Shown here: positions 33,529 to 42,874 of the stretch, piece by piece
How positions within the stretch are numbered: the first letter of the stretch is position 1
How the letters are laid out: the number at the start of each line of letters is the position of its first letter
NCBI RefSeq assembly: GCF_003952225.1
Contig: NZ_CP034437.1
Coordinates: 3,532,001 to 3,596,000 of the forward strand
DNA: 64,000 bases
Origin: Paenibacillus albus
Lineage (GTDB): Bacteria; Bacillota; Bacilli; Paenibacillales; Paenibacillaceae
Direction: 5' to 3'
Made by a program: the position numbers and the translations under genes
The notes under the pieces: model-generated
Told to the model about the DNA's origin: nothing
What the model saw: the letters and a program-made list of their open reading frames with translations, nothing else
Database searches by the model: none

Positions 33529-33846
33529 TCTAGCGAACCACAGCGTCGTTATTTCGCATAAAACGCATGCTCTCAGATTCTAACGAATCACAGACACGCT
33601 AATTAGGGTTAAACAGCCACTTTCGGCTGCAAACTGGACCAATAACGTTTGTAGGGTTCGTTACAATTTATACAGGTGCATAATCGAGCCAATAAGGTGT
33701 ATACGATTCGTTAGCGGGATGAGGCGAGTGCGTCAGATGAGAGGTGCGTGAAAGGTGTGGAGCTCAAGAGGTGAGACGCGCAGGAAGTTTGCCGTACGTG
33801 CGCGTGCCATTTCTCCGCTCTAATGAACCCCAGCAGCGTTATTCCG
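33529..33846. repeat. Intergenic palindrome array 4 (TAACG-type units)
   Basis: The 567 bases between two convergent genes hold no credible gene but at least five units of 23-26 bases with TAACG-like left and CGTTA-like right arms, for example TAACGTTTGTAGGG then TTCGTTA. They start at 33531, 33581, 33643, 33693 and 33821, steps of 50, 62, 50 and 128. The core differs from the other three arrays in the window, yet the 50/62 spacing is the same. Confidence 0.75.
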
Positions 33847-33972
33847 TCGATTTCAGCTTCGAGGGCGAATACGCGCATCTGAGTTCACTAGGAGATTTGC
33901 GGTCATACCAAAAAAGCCACCCTCAGAAGGGCAGCCCATCGTAAAATCACACCACTACACTCCATTCCACGA

Positions 33973-34431
33973 TCAGCGCTTTTTCCGCCGCGTTCTGGCC
34001 GTACCGCCTTTAGCCGCACCGCTCCGATGGCCAGCCACGGCACCTTTCCAAATACGCGCACCAGTTCCGCCGCCGTTTGCGGCATAATTGCCGGTTCGCG
34101 CGGCAGTTCCACTGCCATTCCCGGCATTATTGCCTTTTCCCATGCTCGCGCCTGAGCCCTTGCCTGCGGCTGCACCATGCCTGCTTGAGGTGTCTTTCGC
34201 TTTACCCTTCGCTTTGCCTTTCCGCTTCGCATTCGCTGTACCGATCCCGTTATCGACCCCGCTATCGGCATCGCTCCCAGACCCGATCGCCTCCGTATCC
34301 GTGCTCTCCTCGCTCGCTTTCTCGTTCAAGTCCGAAATCTCCTGGATTTCAACCGCATCTCCGATGAACACTATGCCTTCGTTCTTAACGATGACGACTT
34401 TCCCAATCCAGCAGAATGGCACGGTAACCAA
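33973..34431 (-). CDS. Hypothetical protein, beta-rich start with Lys/Gly/Ala-rich tail
   Basis: A 152-residue frame. The N-terminal part (IGKVVIVKNEGIVFIGDAVEI) has a weak similarity in pattern to GerPA/GerPF-type spore germination proteins; then an acidic stretch, then about 90 residues of low-complexity basic sequence (KRKGKAKGKAKD, GKGSGASMGKGNNAG). Such tails can bind nucleic acid or be structural in spore coats. The start (TTG 34431 or GTG 34422) is uncertain. It is not part of the repeat array beside it. No function assigned. Confidence 0.5.
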   Translation of the reverse strand: MVTVPFCWIGKVVIVKNEGIVFIGDAVEIQEISDLNEKASEESTDTEAIGSGSDADSGVDNGIGTANAKRKGKAKGKAKDTSSRHGAAAGKGSGASMGKGNNAGNGSGTAARTGNYAANGGGTGARIWKGAVAGHRSGAAKGGTARTRRKKR

Positions 34432-34526
34432 CGTCCTTCTTCAAGAGTTTTCCACTCACATACTCTAGGAATATGCTCGTACTCTTGCAGAAGCATTGGC
34501 GTATCTAGCGGGTACAGCCGCCTTTT

Positions 34527-35357
34527 TTACCGCTTCTTCACGATTCTCGCTTCGATATACGCAACGATCTGGTACATGATCGTGGCAACAGCCGCAATAA
34601 TGAACAGACTGCTGATGACTAACGTGAAATTAAACACTTGAAAGCCATAGATGATTAAGTAGCCTAAACCTTCTTTGGCGACGAGGAACTCACCTACGAT
34701 AACCCCTACCCAAGCAAGGCCGACATTGACCTTTAACGTGGAAATGATAGCAGGGAAGGAAGCGGGAAGGATGACTTTCAAGAAGGACTGCGTTCTCGTT
34801 GCACCGAAGATGCGAACGACCAACACATAGTTCGGATCGACTTCCTTGAAGGCGGTATAGATGACCAAGGTCGTGATAATGACCGTAATGGATAGAATGG
34901 TTGCGATAATCGAGAGGATGCCGGAGCCGAGCGCGACGATAAACAGCGGTCCAAGCGCCACCTTCGGCAGCGAATTAAGGACGACGAGATACGGATCGAG
35001 CACTTTAGCGAGGAAGGGGCTCCACCAGATCAGAGTGGCGAGAATAAGTCCGCACAGCGTCCCTAGCACGAAGCCTGCAATGGTCTCCGCAACAGTTACG
35101 CCGATATGGGGAAGAAGCGACCCGTCGATCGCTTTGTCATACAACAAACGGAAGATTTTGCTCGGATAACTGAATAAGAACACGTCGATCCATTTGAGGC
35201 GTCCCGCGCATTCCCATAAGCCAAGGAAGAGAACGAGCAGCAAAATACGTGAAATAAGTACGTAGAGCTTCTCCTTGCCCCGTGCTTTCTTATAAGCGTG
35301 ATAGAGCTGCGCAGGATCTGTTGTAGCTCGCTGCGGTTCTTGATTCGAAGTTTTCAT
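34527..35357 (-). CDS. ABC transporter permease (NitT/TauT, SsuC/ThiX type)
   Basis: A 276-residue permease with about six membrane segments and the EAA-like cytoplasmic loop (TRTQSFLKVILPASFPAI). It forms the channel for the adjacent ATPase and lipoprotein. Its ATG overlaps the ATPase stop by four bases. The ligand could be an aliphatic sulfonate, nitrate, pyrimidine precursor or similar compound; nothing nearby decides this. Confidence 0.87.
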   Translation of the reverse strand: MKTSNQEPQRATTDPAQLYHAYKKARGKEKLYVLISRILLLVLFLGLWECAGRLKWIDVFLFSYPSKIFRLLYDKAIDGSLLPHIGVTVAETIAGFVLGTLCGLILATLIWWSPFLAKVLDPYLVVLNSLPKVALGPLFIVALGSGILSIIATILSITVIITTLVIYTAFKEVDPNYVLVVRIFGATRTQSFLKVILPASFPAIISTLKVNVGLAWVGVIVGEFLVAKEGLGYLIIYGFQVFNFTLVISSLFIIAAVATIMYQIVAYIEARIVKKR

Positions 35358-36139
35358 AGCGGCTGTCTGCTCCTCTCCATCTGTTCAAAGGCCTGCCACA
35401 CAAGGCGAAAATACGGCTGGAAGCCGTCTTGCTCGCGCGCCTGAGTCGGCAGCATCTCGGCGAGGCTTGAAGGAATGTCTACTTCCTTGTAGACGGTCCC
35501 CGGATTAGGAGCCAGAATGATGACCCGGTCGCTCATCGCAATCGCTTCCGCGATGTCGTGGGTCACAAGCAGCGAAGTTTTGCGATGCTTTCTCAGCGTC
35601 TCGTAGATCAAATTCTCCAGCTGCAGCTTCGTCTGAAAATCAAGCGCGGAGAAGGGTTCATCCAGGAAAAGCACATCCGGCTCCGTCGCAAGCGTGCGCA
35701 CAAGGGCAACCCGCTGCCGCATCCCGCCAGATAGCTCCCTCGGATAGCTGCCCGCATGAGCGCTTAAGCCCATCTCATCGAGCAGATGGAGAGCATATTC
35801 GCGCTTCTCTGCCGTCTTCTGTCCCATCAGCTCGAGTCCAATCATAATGTTCTCGCGAATGCTCCGCCATGGAAACAGATAATCCTGCTGCAGCATGTAG
35901 CCGACTCTCGGCGTTGGCCCTGTCACCGGCTGCCCGAATAGCCGCACGCTGCCTTCTGATGGAGCGATCAGACCTGCGATGATGGACAGAAGGGTCGTCT
36001 TCCCGCAGCCGCTCGGACCGACGAGCGAGACGAACTCGCCTGTTTTCACGCTGAGCTGAATCTGCTCCAGAGCAAGCTTAGCGCCATGCTCATTCACATA
36101 AATATGCGACACTTGATTGACTTCTACTGCACTTGTCAT
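35354..36139 (-). CDS. ABC transporter ATP-binding protein (NitT/TauT type)
   Basis: A 261-residue ATPase. Walker A GPSGCGKTTLLSII, Q-loop MLQQDYLFPW, signature LSGGMRQRVALVRTL, Walker B VLFLDEPFSALD, H-loop LLVTHDIAEA. The start is the ATG at 36139 with AGAAGGAGTGACAGGC upstream; an in-frame ATG at 36175 lies before this site. Operon order is binding protein, ATPase, permease, with a hairpin between the first two. Confidence 0.9.
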   Translation of the reverse strand: MTSAVEVNQVSHIYVNEHGAKLALEQIQLSVKTGEFVSLVGPSGCGKTTLLSIIAGLIAPSEGSVRLFGQPVTGPTPRVGYMLQQDYLFPWRSIRENIMIGLELMGQKTAEKREYALHLLDEMGLSAHAGSYPRELSGGMRQRVALVRTLATEPDVLFLDEPFSALDFQTKLQLENLIYETLRKHRKTSLLVTHDIAEAIAMSDRVIILAPNPGTVYKEVDIPSSLAEMLPTQAREQDGFQPYFRLVWQAFEQMERSRQPL

Positions 36140-36166
36140 GCCTGTCACTCCTTCTAATGAGGAAAG

Positions 36167-36195
36167 AAGCCGCACGTGAAGCTCGCTTGCGGCTT
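36167..36195 (-). terminator. Intra-operon hairpin (attenuator)
   Basis: AAGCCGCA and TGCGGCTT around 13 bases lie between the binding-protein stop and the ATPase start, with TTCTTT behind on the minus strand. It could lower expression of the two downstream genes, giving an excess of binding protein. Confidence 0.6.
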
Positions 36196-36218
36196 TGTAT
36201 TTTCCTCATGAAGCTGCT

Positions 36219-37223
36219 TTATTTGACTTCTTTTATTGCTTTCTCAGCATACGAATTATCGACGAGCTTGTTGTAATCGACAGGCTGTTTCAGCTCGCCG
36301 GCTTGCGTCATGATGTCTTGCAGGTTCGCCCATTCCTTGCTGTCAATAATCGGATCAGTCGCGAAGGAGCCTTGATCTTTATAACGCTTTACGACGTTGC
36401 GAATAAGGTCAATGTTTGTATCCGGGAAGAATGGCGCAACGGCATCGGCAATCTCATTGACACTGTGCTCTTCCACCCATTGCTGGCCTCTGTACACCGC
36501 ATTCGTAAACTTTTGAACCGCGTCAGCATTCTTCTTCATATAGCTGCTTTTCGTCATGTAGGCTGTATAAGGCAGGTGACCGCTCTCGGTGCCGAAGGAA
36601 GCGACGACATAGCCTTTACCTTGCTGCTCAAGCATCGTGGCAGATGGCTCGAACAATTGTACGAACTGCTCATCGCCGGATGTAAACGCCGGAACGATAT
36701 TCGCAAATTCGACGTTCTGAATAAGATTCAGATCATTATGCGGATCAATGCCATGCTTCTTCAGTACGAACTCTCCCGCCATCTGAGGCATCCCGCCTTT
36801 GCGCTGGCCAAGGAACTTGGAGCCCTTCAGCATATCCCAAGTGAAGTTGTCGATCGGTGTGCGCGAGATGAGGAACGTGCCGTCTGTTTGCGTCAGTTGG
36901 GCGAAGTTGATGACCGGGTCATCGGAGCCTTGAATGGAGACGTAGATTGATGTTTCTGAACCGACAAGCGCTACATCGATGTTGCCGCTGAGCAGTGCCG
37001 TCATTGTTTTGTCGCCACCCGGCGTCGTCGTCAGCTCGACATCAAGCCCTTCATCCTTAAAGAACCCATTTGTAATGGCTGCATATTGGGGTGCATAGAA
37101 GATAGAGCGAGTCACTTCGCCGATGCGAATCTTCGTTGCCTCAGTCTTCTTTCCACTGCAGCCGGCCAGCAGCAGCGTGAGCATAACTGCGATGCTGGTC
37201 AGCACGATAAACGCTTTTTTCAA
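36219..37223 (-). CDS. ABC transporter substrate-binding lipoprotein (NMT1/THI5-like)
   Basis: A 334-residue lipoprotein: KKAFIVLTSIAVML then lipobox LLLAGC near residue 21, the cysteine carrying the lipid anchor. The mature part has the NitT/TauT/NMT1 fold (TRSIFYAPQYAAITNGFF, TPGGDKTMTALLSGNIDVAL). It captures the ligand outside the cell. TTG 37223 follows GGAGGGATCAGA and begins right at the signal peptide; 37241 is an earlier codon that would lengthen it by six residues. Confidence 0.87.
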   Translation of the reverse strand: MKKAFIVLTSIAVMLTLLLAGCSGKKTEATKIRIGEVTRSIFYAPQYAAITNGFFKDEGLDVELTTTPGGDKTMTALLSGNIDVALVGSETSIYVSIQGSDDPVINFAQLTQTDGTFLISRTPIDNFTWDMLKGSKFLGQRKGGMPQMAGEFVLKKHGIDPHNDLNLIQNVEFANIVPAFTSGDEQFVQLFEPSATMLEQQGKGYVVASFGTESGHLPYTAYMTKSSYMKKNADAVQKFTNAVYRGQQWVEEHSVNEIADAVAPFFPDTNIDLIRNVVKRYKDQGSFATDPIIDSKEWANLQDIMTQAGELKQPVDYNKLVDNSYAEKAIKEVK

Positions 37224-37398
37224 TCTGATCCCTCCAGGCAATAGCTATCTATGTAGTTTCATGCTATGCATGCGCCCAGAAAGGGTGAGGCGAATTTCCC
37301 ATAAAGATGGAAAATAGTGAGAATTAATGCTCGTAAGCGCTGCCGAAACGGTTTATAGTAAAGGGGTATAATCCATTATTGGCAGGAGGGAATCGAAG

Positions 37399-38232
37399 TT
37401 GAACCAATCGTGTTTGAACTATGCACTCACAGCTGAGGAACGAAAGACATTCGAAGAGACAGGTTATCTCATTATTGAAGACGCCCTTTCACCGGAACAG
37501 ATCAACGAACTGACAACAGAGTTTGATCGCATCTACGAACGTAAGCTGAGTGAAGGACACGATCCGAGGACGGCTTTATTCTATCCGAACTTCATTCCTG
37601 ATCATGAATCGTTCTTATCGCTCGTAGATTATGAGAAAGTATTGCCGAAGGTATGGGGCATCCTCGGATGGAACATCTACTTGTACCACGCGCATATGAT
37701 ATCAACGCCGCCATCGGGTCAGCTTAAAAATGACGGCACCTTCGGCTGGCATCAAGACAGCGGCAGAGTGAACCGTGAGATCGAGACCCATCCGCGCCCG
37801 AGGCTGTCGCTCAAGGTCGCATATTTCCTATCTGACGTCTCCGAGCCGGATCGCGGCAACTTCTGGGTCGTGCCGGGAAGCCATCTGCGCGATGAAATCG
37901 ACATTCCCGTTGATCGTCATGGACAGCCCGAAGGGGCGATTCCGGTATGTGTAAAGCCCGGGTCAGCCGTATTCTTCGATCGGCGGCTATGGCATGCAGG
38001 TACTCCGAACTGGTCGACAGAGCTGACGCGTAAAGTGTTATTCTATGGTTACGGGTACCGCTGGCTCCGTACGAAGGATGATATGACCGTCTCTCATCTG
38101 TGGGAGCAGAGCGATCCGATTCGCCGCCAGCTGCTTGGCGCCGGGGTCAATTGCAACGGCTATTACACGCCGACAGACGAGGATGTGCCGCTGCGGACAT
38201 GGCTGAAGGAGCATCAGCCGGAGCTTGTATAG
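37399..38232 (+). CDS. Phytanoyl-CoA dioxygenase family protein
   Basis: A 277-residue Fe(II)/2-oxoglutarate oxygenase. The metal site is FGWHQDSG (HxD) near residue 120 and RLWHAGTPNWS (distal H) near 200, and the arginine for 2-oxoglutarate is in LTRKVLFY. Bacterial members hydroxylate small acids or secondary metabolites; the substrate is unknown. The TTG at 37399 follows GCAGGAGGGAATCGAAG. It is divergent from the ABC importer, which might supply its substrate (speculative). Confidence 0.88.
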   Translation: MNQSCLNYALTAEERKTFEETGYLIIEDALSPEQINELTTEFDRIYERKLSEGHDPRTALFYPNFIPDHESFLSLVDYEKVLPKVWGILGWNIYLYHAHMISTPPSGQLKNDGTFGWHQDSGRVNREIETHPRPRLSLKVAYFLSDVSEPDRGNFWVVPGSHLRDEIDIPVDRHGQPEGAIPVCVKPGSAVFFDRRLWHAGTPNWSTELTRKVLFYGYGYRWLRTKDDMTVSHLWEQSDPIRRQLLGAGVNCNGYYTPTDEDVPLRTWLKEHQPELV

Positions 38233-38333
38233 AGCAGACAAAGCCGTATAAGTTTGAGAGCTATTGCGCAACTTTTTGACCGAAAGCTCGTCAACACACC
38301 ATATAAAGAAAAGCAAAGCAACGGGGATAGGGT

Positions 38334-38690
38334 ATGTATAAATTAGTCATTGGAGCAGCTTCCATATGCTTGATGTTGCTTACATCTTGCGGGAATGCAG
38401 CAGCGCCGGTTAATGCTAATGCTACTAAGCAGGCAGAAGCGTTCAGTATAGAACAGGATCAGAGTGTACCTTTCCAGCAGCAGGTTGAACCTGTACTGGA
38501 GGAGCTCGTGGAGAAGTACTACAAAGAGCACGAAGCAGCATTCAACGCGCAGGCAGATCTCTATTTCGATGAACAGGATTCGGCTAATCCGCATCTGATC
38601 TTCATCGTGCATGGCGAGGAATCCAAAACATTTCAAGCTTTTCGCAAGGAGATCGAGACAAGGCTCGGGCATCAGGTCATATTCAAGTAG
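38334..38690 (+). CDS. Small lipoprotein, unknown function
   Basis: A 118-residue protein with a signal peptide and lipobox (CLMLLTSCGN, Cys at about residue 19). The mature part is acidic and helical (VLEELVEKYYKEHEAAFNAQ) and then has a mixed alpha/beta end (FIVHGEESKTFQAF). No family recognised. GGGGATAGGGT precedes the ATG. The next gene starts 41 bases after its stop. Confidence 0.75.
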   Translation: MYKLVIGAASICLMLLTSCGNAAAPVNANATKQAEAFSIEQDQSVPFQQQVEPVLEELVEKYYKEHEAAFNAQADLYFDEQDSANPHLIFIVHGEESKTFQAFRKEIETRLGHQVIFK

Positions 38691-38730
38691 TGCACTCCAG
38701 TTGCTTAAGAAAGGCTTAGGTGACTCTGCT

Positions 38731-39831
38731 ATGAACAAAAGCGAGCTTGATACGCCTTATGTGCTCATTGATCTTGATGTCGTAGATCGCAACATTGCGA
38801 GAATGCAGGACATTGCTGACCGTGCCGGGGTATCGCTTCGTCCGCACGTGAAGACGCATAAGCTTCCTGTGCTGGCTCACAAGCAACTAGAAGCTGGCGC
38901 AGCCGGTGTAACGGTTGCGAAGCTCGGAGAGGCGGAAGTGATGGCGGCGGGCGGTGTCCGCGATATTCTAATCGCGTTTCCGATTGTGGGGAAGCAGAAG
39001 CTCGATCGGCTTATTCGACTAGCCAAGCATGTCAATGTTACGATCGCCGTGGACAGCTTTGCAGCGGCGGAAGCCATATCGGATGCTGCGCTCGAAGCGA
39101 ATATGACGATCGGAGTTCTCGTCGAATTCGACTGCGGGTTTCGCCGAATTGGTCTCGAAACCGGCGAGCAGGTGCTGGAGCTTGCGATGCAGCTTGTTCA
39201 GCTGCCTGGCATTGAGATCAGGGGCATCATGACTTTCGGTGGGCAAGCGTATCAGGCAGCCGATGAATCAGAGCTGCTCCGAATCGGGCGGGAGGAAGGT
39301 CAGGCGGCTGTCGATACGGCGCAGCTGCTGGTGGATGCGGGCATTGCAGCGGACATCGTAAGCGCAGGCTCCTCTCCAGGCTCGCAGTATACCGCGTTCG
39401 TCCCGGGAGTGACGGAGATTCAGCCTGGCACCTATATTTTCGGCGATCTGATGCAGGTTGCTCTAGGGGCACAGTCATTGGAGGATTGTGCTCTAACCGT
39501 GAAGGTGACAGTCGTAAGCAGACCTGAACCTGGGAGAGCGGTCATCGATGCAGGAACGAAGGTGTTCACGTCAGATGGAGCAGCTTCGCCAATCGGGACG
39601 GGCAAAGGTTATGTCGTTGGCCATCCTGGCATTAAGCTGGCTTGGATGTCAGAGGAGCACGGCGTGCTTGAGCTCGACGACGATGAGCGTGCGCTTGCGA
39701 TTGGAGACACACTCGAGATTGTGCCCGTTCACTGCTGCGGGGTCATGAACATGGTTGACGAAGTTGCGGCAGTACGTGGTGAAGAAATCGAGGCATTCTG
39801 GGAAGTTCAAGGACGAGGGAAATCGAGATAG
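38731..39831 (+). CDS. D-threonine aldolase / DSD1-type PLP enzyme
   Basis: A 366-residue fold-III PLP enzyme related to D-threonine aldolase and D-serine dehydratase. The N-terminal alanine-racemase-type barrel carries the PLP lysine in RPHVKTHKLP, and VEFDCGFRRIGL and SAGSSPGSQYT are barrel motifs. The C-terminal domain has PVHCCGVMN, matching the H-x-C metal site of the family. It would split or deaminate a D-hydroxyamino acid. ATG 38731 is preceded by AGGTGACTCTGCT. A terminator follows. Confidence 0.87.
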   Translation: MNKSELDTPYVLIDLDVVDRNIARMQDIADRAGVSLRPHVKTHKLPVLAHKQLEAGAAGVTVAKLGEAEVMAAGGVRDILIAFPIVGKQKLDRLIRLAKHVNVTIAVDSFAAAEAISDAALEANMTIGVLVEFDCGFRRIGLETGEQVLELAMQLVQLPGIEIRGIMTFGGQAYQAADESELLRIGREEGQAAVDTAQLLVDAGIAADIVSAGSSPGSQYTAFVPGVTEIQPGTYIFGDLMQVALGAQSLEDCALTVKVTVVSRPEPGRAVIDAGTKVFTSDGAASPIGTGKGYVVGHPGIKLAWMSEEHGVLELDDDERALAIGDTLEIVPVHCCGVMNMVDEVAAVRGEEIEAFWEVQGRGKSR

Positions 39832-39883
39832 AAGTTGACAGAGCAATGATCAACTAAATTAATAGCCGTAATGAACAATAGTG

Positions 39884-39923
39884 AACAATAGGTCTCCTCT
39901 ATGAGGGGACCTATTGTTTTTTT
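39884..39923 (+). terminator. Terminator of the D-threonine aldolase-like gene
   Basis: AACAATAGGTC and GACCTATTGTT with a loop, followed by seven T. Confidence 0.87.
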
Positions 39924-39994
39924 GATCTTTAGTTGTTTCTAGTATTATCCGATATAGGTAACGTACTCCAATTTCAGTAATAGGACGTGACAAT

Positions 39995-41224
39995 TTGGCT
40001 ATTCGAATATTTGCTGCAATGCTTGCTATCTGTATCCTTGTTTCTTGGAATTCCCCGTTGCGGGCGTCGGCTGGTGCTTCAGCTAATCGAAGCTCGATAC
40101 AGCTGATCGTCGATCATCAAGACGTTCATGTGGTCCCTATTATAAAGTCGGGAAGAGTCTATGTACCGTTCCGCCAGATGTGCAACGCGCTGGGATATCC
40201 CGTTCAATCCGATGCCGAATCCGGGATGATTACAGGGATGATCAATGGCGAACCTCTGATATTCACGCCGCATTTCGATGAAATCGATTATAAGGACATG
40301 AGGTATTTCTCGGATATCGAGCTTCCGATCATCAATGGACAGGCTTATTTTCCAATTTGGGTGTTTGGAATGATTCTTCAGTATTCAGTCGAGTATAACA
40401 AGCTCACGAACACAGTTAACTTGATTCCGTACGGTGAAGGCCAGGAAACGGCTATTAAAGAGCTTGTAACCAAATATTATGAAACCTTCAGCCCAAGGCT
40501 GTACACTTCCGATAATTTGAAGCGGGGGTATATGAATCTTGATTATGATTTTGAAGCTAATCAATACATGAGCGAGGTTCCGGTTAAGCTGTTTCAGGTG
40601 AACATGGATCGAATCGTGTTTAGTTCGTCTACAGAAGCGAAGCTGCAGGTGACTTATACCGAACAAACCGATGTACTAAATCGCAAAGATATCTTTCTAT
40701 ATAAGGTTCGCAGGGAGCATGGCGTTTGGAGAATTGCGGACGATGGTTCGATCTACACCAATTTCGAGCTGCCGGCTGATCTCGATCAGAAAGCCGCTTC
40801 GATTCTTGAAGAACATCCAGCTGAGCAACAAGCCGTATTAGCGGATATGCGCACTTATTATAATGCCTTGAATATGGAAATTCCGGAACAGGTCGTGCAA
40901 TACACCTCTCCATGGAATATCCAAAGGTCGAATGAGCTTACTTATGGAGATGAGACGTGGGAAGAGCAATTAGAAGCAGGGTTCAAGTATTCTGATGCAA
41001 CCCGCATAGCCTCTGACGAACGTGTTATTTTCCTCGGTAAGAAGAATGCAGTCGTTCATGCTGCAGTACGTTGGAATGAGACGAGTCCGGATGGCGAGAA
41101 ACTTGAGGATGAATACCCAGCGCTGATTTATCTGGAATATGCCAATGGACATTGGAACTATCTTGACGAGTTCGATCTCAGTTTGACTGAAGATCGGCGC
41201 AATGAGGTTCACTACTTCGAATAA
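39995..41224 (+). CDS. Secreted stalk-domain (copper amine oxidase N-terminal-like) protein
   Basis: A 409-residue protein with an N-terminal signal peptide (RIFAAMLAICILVSW, cleavage near ASA at about 28). Residues 32-145 form a stalk domain (GRVYVPFRQMCNALGYPV), frequent in Paenibacillus surface proteins. The rest is unassigned. TTG 39995 has only a weak site (AGGACGTGA) but starts at the signal peptide. A terminator follows. Confidence 0.8.
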   Translation: MAIRIFAAMLAICILVSWNSPLRASAGASANRSSIQLIVDHQDVHVVPIIKSGRVYVPFRQMCNALGYPVQSDAESGMITGMINGEPLIFTPHFDEIDYKDMRYFSDIELPIINGQAYFPIWVFGMILQYSVEYNKLTNTVNLIPYGEGQETAIKELVTKYYETFSPRLYTSDNLKRGYMNLDYDFEANQYMSEVPVKLFQVNMDRIVFSSSTEAKLQVTYTEQTDVLNRKDIFLYKVRREHGVWRIADDGSIYTNFELPADLDQKAASILEEHPAEQQAVLADMRTYYNALNMEIPEQVVQYTSPWNIQRSNELTYGDETWEEQLEAGFKYSDATRIASDERVIFLGKKNAVVHAAVRWNETSPDGEKLEDEYPALIYLEYANGHWNYLDEFDLSLTEDRRNEVHYFE

Positions 41225-41235
41225 TTGTTTGATGA

Positions 41236-41263
41236 AGCCCGCGTTTAGGACGCGGGTTTTTTT
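41236..41263 (+). terminator. Terminator of the stalk-domain gene
   Basis: CCCGCG and CGCGGG around TTTAGGA, followed by TTTTTTT. Confidence 0.85.
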
Positions 41264-41439
41264 ATGCTGCAATTCGCTCTGGATGAGCGCGAACACCGTA
41301 CTATGGGAATATCGAGCCTTGTCGGTCGGGACAAGATAAGAGAAGGGAAGGGCGCTCCGAAACAATCAGATGAATTCCGTTGCATCCAGAAGAGGCGCAC
41401 GTTAAGATTCTAGTAATACACTTACTAGGAGAGTTACAT

Positions 41440-42276
41440 ATGTCGCATAGCGTTCCATTGTCTTGGAGAGAAGTTCTTATCAACGAGGATGAACACACCA
41501 TTACCGGTGATGTTCAGATTATGAGCACATTCAATGTTCCGCAGCTGCAGACGGAGCGCCGAGTCTGGATTTATTTGCCGAGAAGCTACAACAACGGGGA
41601 TCGAAGCTACCCGGTCATCTATATGCAAGACGGACAAAATGTCTTTAATCAAGCGACGTCCTGGGGAACGGAGTGGGGCGTTGACGAGACGTTGGAGCGG
41701 ATGGGACAAGAGGATCCAGCGCTCGAGGCGATCGTGGTCGCAATCGATAATGGCGGTAAAGAGCGCAACAATGAATATAACTTCACGATCAATGCCGAAT
41801 ATGGCTTTGGTGGCAAAGGAGCGGCATACGCCGAGTTTCTCGCGGAGACGCTCAAGCCTTATATCGACAGTCACTACCGGACATTACCTGAACCGGAGCA
41901 TACGATGATTACCGGAAGCTCGTTTGGTGCTTATATCGCGCTGTATACCTCGATCCGCTTTCCAGATCAGTTTGGCCGAGTAGGAGGGATTTCCTTCGTC
42001 ATGTGGCACGACAACGGAGCGATCATCCAATTGATCCAGCAATCGGTCATATCTCCTGCGCTGCGCATCTATCTAAGCATCGGGGATCTCGAAACCGACA
42101 AGCCCGACTTCAATCAGATTGCCTACGAGCACGCAGTCCAAGCCCGCCAGACACTAATAGCAGCAGGAGTCCCGGAGAGCCGCGTTCGATTCGATTACGT
42201 TCCTGGCGGAACTCACCACGAATCCACTTGGAGCAAGCTGTTCCCAGAGGTGCACCGGTGGCTGCTTCAGCCATAA
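41440..42276 (+). CDS. Alpha/beta hydrolase, esterase D type
   Basis: A 278-residue esterase family protein (PF00756 type). The nucleophile is in MITGSSFGAYIAL (GxSxG), the oxyanion and lid region in YPVIYMQDGQNVFN, and the catalytic histidine likely in GGTHHESTWSKLF. Relatives cleave acetyl or ferulate esters or enterobactin-like compounds. ATG 41440 follows CTAGGAGAGTTACAT; the in-frame 41380 start has no site. A palindrome array begins 42 bases after the stop. Confidence 0.87.
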   Translation: MSHSVPLSWREVLINEDEHTITGDVQIMSTFNVPQLQTERRVWIYLPRSYNNGDRSYPVIYMQDGQNVFNQATSWGTEWGVDETLERMGQEDPALEAIVVAIDNGGKERNNEYNFTINAEYGFGGKGAAYAEFLAETLKPYIDSHYRTLPEPEHTMITGSSFGAYIALYTSIRFPDQFGRVGGISFVMWHDNGAIIQLIQQSVISPALRIYLSIGDLETDKPDFNQIAYEHAVQARQTLIAAGVPESRVRFDYVPGGTHHESTWSKLFPEVHRWLLQP

Positions 42277-42318
42277 CGGATAGCACTGAAATTCAACTAA
42301 CTAACCAACATTCTATCG

Positions 42319-42790
42319 CTGAGAGAACGCATACGTGTTCTCAGCCCCGAAACAGCGCCGAAAGCTGGGTGAGAGAACGTATAAGTGCTCTCCCGGTCGC
42401 ACCTCCAACTAATCAATTTTCATAGTTGAGAGATGTTTATCTGAATACGGCCTCGAAAGGGGATGAATGGCTGCACGGTTCATAATATCCCTGATATTCT
42501 TGGCCGAAAGAGGGAAAACCCTCTTCTCAGCAGTACAAATACGAGAAAAACAAGCTGAGAGCGGGAAAACCCTCTTTCAGAGAGCGAGAAACCAGAAAAA
42601 CGCTCAAGAAGCCTCTCGAGAGCGGGAAAATCCTCTCTCAAATGTGCAATTACGAAAAAAGATCTCTGAGAGCGGGAAAACCCTCTCTCAGCAGTACAAA
42701 TACAAAAAAACTGGCTGATAGAGGGAAAAGCCTCTCTCAGCCAGCACCTACACTCAAACAGTCTGCTGAGAGCGAGGGATGTTACATCCC
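42319..42790. repeat. Intergenic palindrome array 1 (CTGAGAG units, GGG-AAAA-CCC core)
   Basis: The 598-base gap between two convergent genes holds nine units starting at 42319, 42369, 42426, 42504, 42555, 42616, 42666, 42715 and 42766 (steps 50, 57, 78, 51, 61, 50, 49, 51). The best unit is GAGAGCGGG-AAAA-CCCTCTCTC. Outer arms are CTGAG/CTCAG. Spacers recur (AGTACAAATAC). Frames running through it are repeat translations. Confidence 0.85.
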
Positions 42791-42834
42791 ACCCACCACT
42801 CACATACGCTACTGCCTGAGCACAGCTACAGTCC

Positions 42835-42863
42835 AAGGCACTCCACCCACGGAGTGCCTTTTT
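42835..42863. terminator. Terminator next to array 1
   Basis: AAGGCACTCC and GGAGTGCCTT around ACCCAC, followed by TTTT. It lies at the 3' end of the small membrane protein gene on the minus strand. Confidence 0.7.
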
Positions 42864-42874
42864 CCATTTTGATC

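Noticed and set aside
33744..33944. 66-residue plus-strand frame
   Set aside because: No ribosome site, overlaps the repeat array and shows no coding pattern.
34077..34468. Ser/Arg-rich and Pro/Leu-rich plus-strand frames
   Set aside because: Antisense to the low-complexity gene at 33973-34431; no ribosome site.
42467..42718. 83-residue frame with ESGKTL-type repeats
   Set aside because: It is a translation of palindrome array 1; no ribosome site and the sequence just mirrors the units.
42319..42790. CRISPR array
   Set aside because: Units are palindromic, differ in sequence, spacers themselves recur, and no cas genes are present.
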